This document shows positions 25,382 to 36,700 of a stretch of 64,000 nucleotides of DNA, in pieces; positions within the stretch are counted from its first letter, which is position 1, and every line of letters starts with the position of its first letter. The notes beneath the pieces are model-generated. The model searched no databases and was not told the origin of the DNA. It worked only from the letters and a program-made list of their open reading frames with translations. Position numbers and translations under genes: made by a program. Location of the stretch: assembly GCF_024868665.1 (NCBI RefSeq), contig NC_079901.1, positions 7,519,092 to 7,583,091 on the forward strand. The letters run 5' to 3'. Source of the DNA: Triplophysa rosa (Eukaryota > Chordata > Actinopteri > Cypriniformes > Nemacheilidae).

Positions 25382-25638
25382 GTGGACAGTTCACCCAAAA
25401 TTCTGTCATCATTTACTCACCCTCGTGTCATTTCAAACCTGTATGACTTTCTTTCTGCTGCAGAACACAAAAGATGTTTTGAGGAATGTCGGTAACCAAA
25501 CAACATTGGCCCCCATTGACTTCCATTGTATGGACACAAAACCACTGAGACATTTCTCAAAATAACTTATTTTGCTTTTCACAGAAGAAAGAGTCATTTG
25601 GTTATGAACGACATGAGGGTGAGTAAATGATGACAGAG
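25382..25638. mobile_element. Hairpin MITE of the GATAGTTCACCC family
   Basis: It runs from GTGGACAGTTCACCCAAAAT to GGGTGAGTAAATGATGACAG. The halves are reverse complements around a CCATTGACTTCCATTGTATG centre. The outer termini are eroded. Confidence 0.75.
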
Positions 25639-25865
25639 TCATTTCTCTCTCTTATACAAGCAGCAGAAAACACGAATCCAGCAGAATGATGTGACATGTA
25701 TCTGCATCGCTGATGTAAGGCAGAAGTTCAAAGGTCATGATGTAAATTGCTTTTGCCTGCAGCCTTTAAGTTCAATAAGACTTATTTACAAAAACAGGAA
25801 ACAGTATATTTTGTAATGATTGAAACCACATTTATTCACTCTTCCTAAACTCCCTTAAAGAAAAT

Positions 25866-25901
<36 letters not shown>
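25866..25901. repeat. (CA)n microsatellite
   Basis: A CA run of about 18 units, followed by imperfect CA tracts up to 25925. Confidence 0.92.
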
Positions 25902-25904
<3 letters not shown>

Positions 25905-27528
25905 AACACATTAACACACACACACAACTTGCAACTTTAGATTCATAAAGGCTTGTTGTCATCATCACAAAGTAAAAATATATAATACTGGATGCACACA
26001 AACTGTGCGTGCAAATACCTATGATACAAACATTATGTGACCACAATGGAAAACAATGTACAATGGATACAGCCTATCCCAGAATTGTTTGCAACAAGTG
26101 TAAAGATTCAAGCTCATCCAACATACACATTAAAATCAAACATCTGCTATTACCAGTAATAACCTATCATCATTTGGCGTGAGGTTCTTCTATTTTACAC
26201 CCTCTATAAAACTACATTCCAGCAAGATTCCATTACAAACTCCAAAAATGATTCTGCTCAAAATCCAATCACGTCGAACACAAGACACACACACAGCATG
26301 CGAGCGTATGGCACATTTGGAAAATTATTCATCCCGACGTCCTTGAGTAAATCTCACAAGGCGCTCTATCATAAAAATGAATGATTTTAGTTTTCCACAG
26401 AGCTTCTCGTTCATGGAAGCAGCAGACGTGGTGTTTGATTAGTCTATATCTCAAGTGCCATCAAAGGCGGACTCCTTTTCTAAACTTCACTGTCATCCCC
26501 TTCACATCCTGAAATACGGAAGGAGATGCATTCAGAGCATTACTAAACCAGACCTCTTCAGTGAGGCCTACCGCATCCACCCAGAACATCTCCACACCCC
26601 TCAGAAGCCCTTAGCAACACCATAGCAACCAGTCAGCATCACGGCAGTGAGTATATGTAGGCATTTTCGAAAAATTTTAAGTAAAAACCTGTTTATACCA
26701 TCGTGAATAAAAGTAAGCAAAAACCGTCGGCCTTCCCGGGTGTAGTCAGCATCTGCCAGCTTGTTCTCATCTTTTACAAGGCCTGATCTCACCGCACAGC
26801 TATGGCACACCGAATTTTTCTCTCCCGGCCTGGTACATATAAGAGATTCTTGCGCTATCTGCCTCACCGCCCCGAGTTTCCTAACAGTCCCGCTGTGTCA
26901 AATTAGACTGTATTGACATCTGGCATGTGAATGAATGAAGAATAACCGAGAGGGGGAAAATGCCAGACATTTATTCTTTGCATTGTTTCCACGCTTTAAT
27001 AATGAAGGAGTGAAAGATCGTGCGGTGTGGAGCGACCAAGCGCTTTTGTTGTTTACGACAAAATGATCCCAATCTTCACACTTCTCACACCCCCCTCTCC
27101 TTCATTCTTTCTACACTGTGTGTGTGTGTGTGCGCGCGCATGTAAAGTGTTGTGACAACTCCTATCCCAGAATGCTTAAGCACACATTCCATTCCTCGCA
27201 GCGGTCCCCCGGGTACGGCCCACCCTTTTCAATTAGAGCCACAGTCGGAGAGAGACCAACAGGTGCAGAGGCCACAAAACAAGATGAATTAGGCACTAGG
27301 CCAATGAAACACATACAATTACGCACACACATAATGAGTTCACACAATTTGGACATATTTGTCACTGGTTAAGCTGCGGTTTTGAGGTTACGGCGGTGAG
27401 ACGTTCTGGCCTTCTGTTTCACATTCTTAAGACACATTAGCTCTGTTGTAATAGAATCTAGGAAGCCTAGACTGCATTTTCCGAGAGCCCTACACACACG
27501 CAAAAATTACCCGAGTCAAGATGAATGT
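25902..27528. other. Intergenic, candidate non-coding conserved sequence at 27110-27420
   Basis: No gene recognised. The part 27160-27340 is complex with CAATTAGAGCC, GATGAATTAGGC and ACAATTACGC homeodomain-like words, and 26340-26900 is also of higher complexity. Both may be regulatory. Composition-based inference. Confidence 0.35.
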
Positions 27529-27648
27529 TAAAGGGACAGTTCACCCAAAAATGAAAATTCTGTCATCATTTACTCACCCTCAAGTTGTTGCCATCTCGTA
27601 TAAATTTCTTTTTCTTCGGTTGAACACAAAGAAAAATATTTCGGCATA
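27529..27648. mobile_element. Hairpin MITE of the GATAGTTCACCC family, left arm only
   Basis: It starts TTAAAGGGACAGTTCACCC and stops after the GAACACAAAGAAAAATATTT word. The second half is missing. Confidence 0.7.
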
Positions 27649-27769
27649 GCAAAATACAAAACTTAAATTTTGTGTGTAAATTATATTGCGATATAATGCC
27701 CATATATCGTTACACCCGTAAAAATAGTTTGTCCTACAATAAATGTTTCTTGGCAATTCATAACTTAAT

Positions 27770-28103
27770 TTACGAGGTGGCTAATTCGTACATATCTCGT
27801 TTTAGTACGATCTGCTTTCGCTCCAGTGTTGGTTAGCTACCACTGTAAAAACCGTAAAAATAATATAATTTGTAAGTTTAAATTAAAAGTGTTTTGTGTT
27901 TTTTGACTTTCAAAAAAAAGTTTTTTTTCAATTTCAAAAAGCCGTAAAATAAAAACTGTAAAACTATAAAGCCAGTTTTTTTACAGTGTAGGGGTGGGGC
28001 TTCAGTACTGTTTTCTAATTGGTAATTGTACATTTTTGTATGATTCACATCACAAAATTCATACCAATTAGCCACCTCGTAAAATAGGTACAAGATCAGG
28101 CTG
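27770..28103. mobile_element. GTGGCTAATT-type MITE, copy 2, carrying an insertion
   Basis: The ends TACGAGGTGGCTAATTCGTA and AATTAGCCACCTCGTA are inverted. Compared with copy 1 (5290-5525) it has an extra segment, 27841-27988, bounded by CACTGTAAAAA and TTTTTTTACAGTG, which is a second, nested small element. Confidence 0.75.
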
Positions 28104-28139
28104 TTCGTGCTTATAGAAGGTATTATCGAACGCACGCGC

Positions 28140-28330
28140 CTGGTCCAATTTATTTGATATTTAATTCATATCAGTATTAATGTATATGAATATTTGATTG
28201 TATATTCATTGCATTAAGTTACATTGAAACTACTCAACAGTTATTGATTCTTTGCGGATGTCCACCGGAAGTTTAGGTTAGGCAACATAACGTTTGTTTA
28301 TGTTGTTGCAGCTGAAACCGTGTATAGAGT
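28140..28330. repeat. Dispersed repeat pair, copy 1 (with 29990-30200)
   Basis: Both stretches share ACTACTCAACAGTTATTGAT, TTGCGG and ACATAACGTTTGT in order, preceded by similar ATTCAT-rich sequence, in the same orientation about 1.9 kb apart. Either a segmental duplicate or two copies of an unrecognised element. Confidence 0.6.
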
Positions 28331-29989
28331 CAGGTCTCAATGTCAGGATTTGTGTTCTCCAAATCAGTCACTTCCACAAAGATCCAAACGCTGCCTTAGA
28401 AGGCAGCTGTCTATGTAGACATTAGACAGCTCCCTGAGTTTTGGTACGGCGCTCCTGTCAGACAGATTTCTGCGTAGCTCAGCACTGCCTGCATAAATAA
28501 ACTTGATCTCATCCTCTGTTCGCCATCCAGCCCCACTAAATGCCTACGCTGGTTTGTGTCCTGTCAACTTTTCACGCACACATAATGCGATCAGCAGTCG
28601 ATCAATCTGTCTTGCCCATCTGTCATTCACTTCTGAGCAAACTTTCTCGGGTCAGAGCAGACTGACATCCTCTGAACGGTTGCATGTGATTGGATCAGAG
28701 CCGGCGGAGGGAAAGGTAATCGAATTTGGATCAAAAGAGTTCACCGGGTCCGAGAAATCCAGAGGGTACCTTAGTGTTTAGTAATAACAGATAACAGGTT
28801 TCTGGCAATGACCATTAAAGACTTTTGCTTCTCTTACTCTGTACTGTCTAAAGACCATAACACCCTTCAGATAAAGTGGGGTGAGTCTGAAGAAACGCTG
28901 AAATCACATTTTAAAGAGAGATTTTGATCACCAATGTCATGATAACTATAAGTATTTTAATATTTTACACCAAAAAGTACATCAATTAAAAGAGAAACCG
29001 GAGTAGTTTTAATATTATTCACTACATAGAAATGCAGCTCCTGCAGAGTTTAATAAAGTCTGACACATGTGAATTAAAAGGATAGTTTGCCTAAAAATCT
29101 AAATGTAACATTTGTTCACCCTCATGGCTATATGACTCTTTCTGTAGACCACAAAAGAAGATAGTTTGAGAAATGTCTACGTGGTTTTGTATTCATACAA
29201 TGGAATTCAATGGGGGTCAATGTTGTTTGGTAAGGTAATTTTGGGCGTAGGGCCTACGGTACACAGTAAACTAGTAAAATTCCTAGATACTTAAGTGTTT
29301 TTGAACCTTACTATAGTAAATAATAAATTATACTATGGTATTTACTATACCTTATCAACCTACTATCATATAATACTACAGTATATTGTATTACTATAAT
29401 ATGGTCTACTACAATGCACTACAGTTTACCACAGTAAATACTTTACCGCTGTATTTTACAGTATATTGAAGTATATCGACTTAAGTGCAATTTAAGTATG
29501 AATTCCTACATCCACAAAAGTGAAGTACAGCAGAAAGTAGTACAGAGTAACGCCAGAGCTTATGATACACAAACAAAAATGTTTACTGCTAACGCTCAAA
29601 CGCAAACTGGAACCACGGGGGAATCTGCGATCAAAATAAACGTTTATGAACGGACAGTGTGCCTTGAACACAACTTACCACTTAACCAGAATACACTCGA
29701 TCGTCACAAACGAATTAAGTTACTCGCAGCGCATGTAAATATGCAGCCTGCTGCCTGGCCGAAGACTTGTTGGCGTTACCTTTCATTTTTGATTGTAATG
29801 CGCCATCATGTGGTCGTTCATGGCCTAACACCGCAGACGAAATATTTATGTTCCACATTAATTATCTTTACATTGATAATGAAAGACGATCAATGGCAAG
29901 TATAAAACAATAAAGAAACAAATAAGTAAATAAATAAATACAGAAACGGTACGAGTAAAAGCTGGTGCGCACGCGCCTGATCCGAAGTT
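28331..29989. other. Intergenic with repeat fragments, no gene recognised
   Basis: 29070-29235 is part of the hairpin MITE family (AAAAGGATAGTTTGCC). 29250-29470 is a TACTATAGTA-rich stretch typical of degenerate MITE sequence. The 135-codon plus-strand frame at 29498-29905 has no domain I know and no splice support, so I do not call it. Confidence 0.4.
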
Positions 29990-30200
29990 ATAACTTCCGG
30001 TCTGTGTTTGGTTATACTATAACAATTTATTTTTTATTTCATTCATAATAATTATAATTAATATGAATGTTGTATTGTATATAAGTTGTATTAAATTAAA
30101 TTAAAACTACTCAACAGTTATTGATTCCTTGCGGTCTAGCGAAAGTTAAGTTTGCGCCACATAACGTTTGTGTTGTCCCTGAAACAGTCGAAATGTAGAG
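29990..30200. repeat. Dispersed repeat pair, copy 2 (with 28140-28330)
   Basis: See the shared words given for copy 1. This copy lies just 3' of the uncharacterised minus-strand gene. Confidence 0.6.
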
Positions 30201-30510
30201 AAAAAGCGATCAAAAAATCAAGGCAATCACAAGCTAATTTTCATGACCAAAACGTATGTAGTTATATCTGTTTGTATCTACGTCTGTTTATTCATATTTT
30301 ACGATATTTTTGACATTACTTTTTCATCATCTACAGTAATTTATATATACGTGTTTCATGTTTTTGTTAATTCTGCACCTGTTCAACTTAAAATGTACTT
30401 AATTGTGAGTATATAAAAATGTAGGCTACTTCAATAAAGTTATTTTGGATTCAACGACCCATATGAAAAATATTTTTATTTACACGATTTGCAGTTACAA
30501 TTTCACAATT

Positions 30511-30562
30511 ACACGCACGCACGCACGCACACACACACACACATACACACACACACACACAC
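30511..30562. repeat. (CA)n / (CACG)n compound microsatellite
   Basis: CACG units followed by a CA run with one CATA interruption. It lies close to the probable 3' end of the minus-strand gene. Confidence 0.9.
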
Positions 30563-30580
30563 TATATTTCAGTGCATTAT

Positions 30581-30586
30581 TTTATT
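30581..30586 (-). terminator. Possible poly(A) signal of the uncharacterised minus-strand gene
   Basis: TTTATT on the plus strand reads AATAAA on the minus strand, about 195 bases past the stop at 30780-30782. A second one lies at 30475-30480. Confidence 0.35.
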
Positions 30587-30779
30587 TAATCATAAAATAT
30601 TATACATATAAGTGCATGATTCATTACACCTGCTCAACAGGCCATTACAAAAATACTTTGTGTATATAACTTAAATATTTGTATACATTTAATTCACATT
30701 GTTTAGTCAATGTGGAGGTGAAACACACACACTGTACTTTCTTGAAACTGCTATGTAAAACTTCAGTGACCTCCTTCTG

Positions 30780-33700
30780 TCAAACTAACGGTGATGACCT
30801 CCTTCTCTTCACCCCACACAGGAGATGGAAGGGAGACAGTTTGGAGTGGGGTTTCTGTGTGCACTCTGAATCAGTTTCTGGGTCAGAATGTGTTTGCTCT
30901 GGATCTGATGCAGCAGTGTACACTGGGACTGCAGGCAGAGATAATCGATGAGAGGCTTGTGGCTGAGCCAAACCCGTCTTCTCTTCAGATGCATTCAGAC
31001 CCCTCAAGTGAATCACAAAATTGGACGTCTGCTGTTCCAAAGATGCAAAATCCTCATGGATCTCCGAAAACTGCCAACATATAAAGACACAGTGATACAG
31101 TGAACAAATCAAATCATTTTTAAACAAAAGTCTACTCTAAACTTTTTCACTCTCTGGTTTAAATTAAGAAATACAAAAGTACGTTTCTAGTACTTATTTA
31201 TAAGAGTGTATGTTGTGTGATCTGTGAATTGCTGCTCACCAGATCAGTGTTGGATTGTAATAAATGTTTGGTCCATGCAGAATCAACTGTAGTACTCACA
31301 GTCTCAGACAGACCCTGCTGACTGCTGCGAAGTCCCTGAGAAAGAGCAAACAATAAAAGCCCAGCCTTACAGTATTACTGCCTTAAAGTAAAGTTGTTGT
31401 TTTTGTTCAAAGGTACAATACCATTCAAAAATGTAGTGTCACTTATTTATTCTTCAATATTTATCAAACTTTGTTATATTTAAGCATGTTTAACGTTGCC
31501 ACCCTTTGCCTAGTATTTCGCTGCTGTCGTGATTTCGTGATTTTTATTATTTTACCATAAATCATTATTTTTAGTCACCCTTTATGTATGTCAATGGGTT
31601 TTTCAAATATCTAACCAATAAATAGTATTAAAAAGTGCTTGTCAACTTTGGCAACACAGCTGTAATCATTTAAAAAGTGCTGTGTTTTTTGTTTCATTTC
31701 ATTTCTGAAAAACAGCGAATTTGGACATACAAGGTTTTGGAAGGACACCGACGATTTGTAAATTTGTACTGTATATTCTTGACATTTGAACCTGGGATGG
31801 ATGGGAACAGCATTAAAGGGGTCATATTGCACGGCTAAAACGAATATTATTGTTTGTTTTAGATGTAACGCAATGTGTTTACACCATTTAAAGTTTAAAA
31901 AACGTTGTATGTTCCACATACCGTGCATGTTTGTATCTCCTCTTTGCCCCGCCTCTCTGAAACGCGCTGATTTTTACAAAGCTCATCGCTCTGAAAAGCG
32001 AGGTGTGCTATGATTGGCCAGTTAACCAGTGCGTAGTGATTGGTCGAATACTGCAAGCATTTCACGGAAATGTAACGTCTCTTACCATATTCGGAACATC
32101 AGGTTCCAAAGCAATTGTACTGACAGACAGATACAATGAGATTTACAATTACGCCCTCCTTAACTACGTGTAGATTTGGCAGAGGTGGACGAAGTACACA
32201 ACTTCCTTACTTGAGTGAAAGTACAGATACTACTGGTCAAATATTACTCCACTACAAGTAAAAGTTGTAAAGACAGATTCTTACTTGAGTAAAAGTACAG
32301 AAGTACGTGCTTTTAAAAGTACTCAAGTATTAAAAGTAAATTTCCTTTATGTCAGTTGTGCATTGTTTTATTGTCGTATACCTTGTGCCTCTGAAGCACC
32401 CTACTGAATACACCGAGTAGCTCACAGTATCAGTAGTATTAAAGGAGTAGATCACTTCAAAATTTGCCACCATTGACTTTCCATAGTCATTTTTATTCCT
32501 ACCATGGAAAGTCAATGGGGGCAAATTTTGCAGTGAGCAACTCCTATAAGAGCTTTATATGTTTAGCACACATATGTTTAGTTTAGATATAATCCTGTAT
32601 GATCATTTAGCCTAATTATCATCATTAGCCCCCTAGGCCTATATGTATCTATGAGCAGTGTTCTTTTATTTTGTATATTCCCTTTACCAGTTTTAGCAGC
32701 AATTTACCAGTAAGTAGTAAGGTTCTTGTAAATAGTAAAGTGTAGAAGCCATGTGTTTGTTGGATTTATTACCACTTGTATTACCATAATTTAACTACAA
32801 ACATAAACTATAGCTAGTATAATGAAACTATGGTATTTTTAGTTGCTGTGGTTTTACTAAAGATTATTAATTGGAGTATGGTTCCTATATTTAGAAAATG
32901 GTAAATTTGTGGATACTGTGGTTTTACTGCAAATACCATCCCTGCTGAAAAAAAAACAATGATTTTTTTGAGATTTTTAAATTAAATTCCTCTTTGTAGT
33001 GTGTTTTGGGTTTTATTCCAATAGGATTTACCATCCCATCAATAGAATCCATCACATACAAGTACAAAGTAGACAACAAGTATCCATAATACAATTCCCA
33101 TTATAACCATTAAATCCATTACATTTTATGTTGTATTTTGGGCAGGGTTCTATTGTTTTTATTTCAACAGAAACACTTCAACTATAGTAACTTCAGTAAA
33201 AACATCATTCATTTTCCAAATCGCTTTAAATTATATAGCAGCAGATCAGAAGTTAACACACGCGTAGCTCAAGGTGTATGTGATGCTTATTTACCGTTTA
33301 GCCGTTATGCCGATCATTTTCATGACAATGTTTCCACGATCTTTGACTGATCGTTACCCACAGATGATTACACCACACTTTAACATGTGCCTTTTTCCTC
33401 TTTTAATGGTCTATTTGCCTTTTTAGAGCGCTATCAACGGTGTAGCAGCGCCAACGTTTACATTAGTTTAGCGGGTAAGATCCCAGAGTTGCCAGATTTG
33501 CGTTAAAAAATCTGCCAAATGGCCATTCAAAGCTTGCCGGAAAACCGCGAGATTAGAAAAACTGAAATACTTGGCAACAGTAAAAGGTCCTGGCAGATCG
33601 CAAGCCAGATAAATTGCGCACACAGGAAACCCCGCTGCATAGAAACCATTTTCTACTTTTGGACCTTTTTATAAATGTAGTGGAGTAAAAAGTATGATAT

Positions 33701-36700
33701 TTGTCTTTCAAATGTAGTGAAGTTAAAGTACAAGTACTCAGAAAAAATAATACTCAAGTAAAGTACAGATACTCAAAAAGTGTACTTAAGTACAGTACTC
33801 AGGCAAATTTACTTCGTTACTGTCCACCTCTGAGATTTGGGCGGTCTTAGTCAAATCATGTTACGAAGTTACGTAGATTTGTGGGGGTGTGGTTACACGA
33901 GGCGTTTCAGGCAGGTCTGGTTGAGCATTCGCTATTAAATAGAATGCATCTTTTGTTCCGACACTTTCATTTGTGCAATTTTACATGTCTAATACATGCA
34001 TGGGCAACTTATAACACACCAAAGACACAGAAAAACACGTACTTCCGCCATATGACCCCTTTAACACGAGTTTCCATCAAAACTGGGCTCTAACTGCCTT
34101 TTTCAGTTTTTCAAAATATAAATTAAGCTTTCTGCTTTCTTTAAAATATGTATGCACACACCTTCAGATCACAAGGTTTTTAAGATCATGAGAGATATTT
34201 CAGTTAAGTGACTAAACGTTTGGCCAGTCTGTATGCTGTAGTGGTGTTTTAAAATTCTGGAAGTGTCCTCAAAAATATAGCAAAATCTTTATTGTGTCAT
34301 TTCTCATACTCAAGGGTCTGAACCAATCTCTTTCTTTAAGCATAGCCCACACTGTTTGTGCTACTGATAAGAATGACACCTCAAATCACATTTGCTGAGA
34401 GATTTAAAGGGGTCATATGGCGCGACTACGTGTTTTTCTGTGTCTTTGGTGTGTTATAAGTTGCCCATGCATGTATGTATTAGACACATCAAATTGCAAA
34501 AATGAAAGTGTCGGAACAAAAGATGCATTCTATCTAAAAGCGAATGCTCACCCAGACCTGCCTGAAACGCCTCGTGTAACCACACCCCCACAAATCTACG
34601 TCAGTTCGTGGTATGAGTTGACTAACACCGCCCAAATGTATACGCAAGTCAGTACAATTGCTTTGGAACCTGACGTTACATTTCCATCACACGCTTGCAG
34701 TATTCGACCAATCACTGCGCACTGGTTAACTGGCCAATCATAGCACATCTCGCTTTTCAGAGCGATGAGCTTTGTAAAAAATGTGCGTGTTTCAGAGAGG
34801 CGGGGCAAAGAGGAGATACAAACATGCACGGTATGTGGAAAATACAGCGGTTTTGAACCTTAAATCGTGTATACACATTGCATTACATCAAAAACAAACC
34901 ATAACATTCGTTTTAGCCATGCAATATGACCCCTTTAACATATACCATAAGATGGAAAAAAATCCATAGACCTGCATTGACAAATCATCATGAAAAATGG
35001 GGAAAGACATGGGGTTGAGCTATTTTGACTCAGTCCAGTAAACACCTAATATCATTGCAACCATCTAGAACATACTGGACACCACCCACAACATCCTTTT
35101 GTTGTAAGTGAGTGGTGCATGAAGAAGCGTCTCTTGTTTTTTCTTTCATTTCACTTCTACAATTACATTTCAGGTTTAGCCTGCATTCGTTTCATAAGTC
35201 AAACACAGTATGTGTGGATTTACCTGTAAAAGCTGTATACTAGTTTCCAGCTGCATCCGGCACTGCTGAACTTTACTTTTGAATTGTCCAATCTCAGTGA
35301 ATAGATTCTGAAACACACACACATATACAGATATTACTGTAAAGAGTCATCACAATGGGCTACAATGTTGTTTTAGATGGTGAGCGGCCGGTTGAAGCAT
35401 CAGTTGTTTTACCTCAGTGTCCGTGAGGACAGCGTGCAGGTCATTCACTTCTTGTTTGCTGTCGGGTCTCAGGGTCACTCTGGTGTGTAAGTTCTCCAGA
35501 AGCGCCCAGTGTTTCTGTAAACCAGTCTGAACTTCACACACACTCGATTCACTCTCACGCTGGACCTGCAGCAGAGATCGCAGAGCCCTCACCCTGACAC
35601 ACACACAGACAGAGGGAAGGTCATTATTATCGTGAATTAGGAAACTCAAACATAACAACAAAGAACAATGCAATGCTATCAGGCTCTAAAAAGAAAGAAC
35701 ACTATAGTAACAGAGAGAGTCACCTTGACAGGGTTCAGACACAAGCAATACAAAGAGACAGACATTTAGGAAAAGATCAATAACAATACATACAGTATAT
35801 AAATACATAAATATTTGAAAATTGGCTGAAAAAGTGTTGCAAAGTTTTTATTGCATATTATTGCAGACACGTTTAGATTAATACAAATGAAAAACTGTGA
35901 GGAACCGAAACCCAGTCCATTTAAAATTTCACAAGTGTCTAAATGTTGATGTTGCAGACTGTATTTATCTACCTCATATTTAAATGTAGAATGACATTTT
36001 ATGTCTATATAAATACATTGATTACCCAATAACACCTGAATCTTTGTGCCAATAAAACTGAAATGAATTAACATAGATGGTGTCTGTCTGACAGCGAGAC
36101 GTTCTTAGGTGGAGTTCATTACAAACACTTCACCAGCCAAACACAAATACCTGAAGACATGATGAAATAACACAGGGGCGGGACAGTTTGTTGTAAATGT
36201 GGGTAAATATTTGCTGTCTGTCAGCTCTGGAATGCAAATCAGGTGCATCGGCTGACAGCTCACCTGTCCTGCAGGTAAGAGTTTATATGGTTAACTCGGT
36301 CTTTTAGGGGACACTCCTGTTCCTCATCATTGCTGGACGCTTTTTGGAGAGTCCGGGACACTGCCTGAATGTAAAAAGTACAAAAATTGTACAACACGAT
36401 TTGAATTACAAGTGCCGTTTTAAGTATGTCAAGACTGCTGCCACATTCCATTAATGCCAGTGTGAAAGAAACTAAGGATGGGCCTACATGAGATCAAATT
36501 TGACATTCACGTCTGACATACCTCTAGTCTGATGAGGAGGTCTCGTATGTGGGACTCGCTGGCGTCTGGAAGGGGCTCGTGAAGGAGACAGACCACTAAG
36601 CCATCTGCTAGAACATTAACCTTTGTTACAAGATGACCCGCATCCTGCTGTGCTGTTATACTGAGACAGAAAAACAAGACGTAATTGACAGAAATGAAAA

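Larger units (their letters stand above)
31813..34064. mobile_element. TTAA-flanked GGGGTCATA MITE, interrupted by a hAT element
   Basis: It starts TTAAAGGGGTCATATTGC (31813) and ends CATATGACCCCTTTAA (34064). Without the insert at 32180-33832 (and one 8-bp target copy) it is about 590 bp, close to the 34404-34938 copy in inverse orientation. Arms share GTGGGGGTGTGGTTACACGA and GGTTCCAAAGCAATTGTACT words. Confidence 0.85.

Noticed and set aside
29498..29905. 135-codon plus-strand frame
   Set aside because: The longest isolated frame in the desert, but no known domain, no promoter or splice support, and it lies between two repeat copies.
34417..34829. Overlapping 108- and 77-codon frames
   Set aside because: They fall inside the TTAA MITE at 34404-34938, copies of which occur elsewhere in the window.
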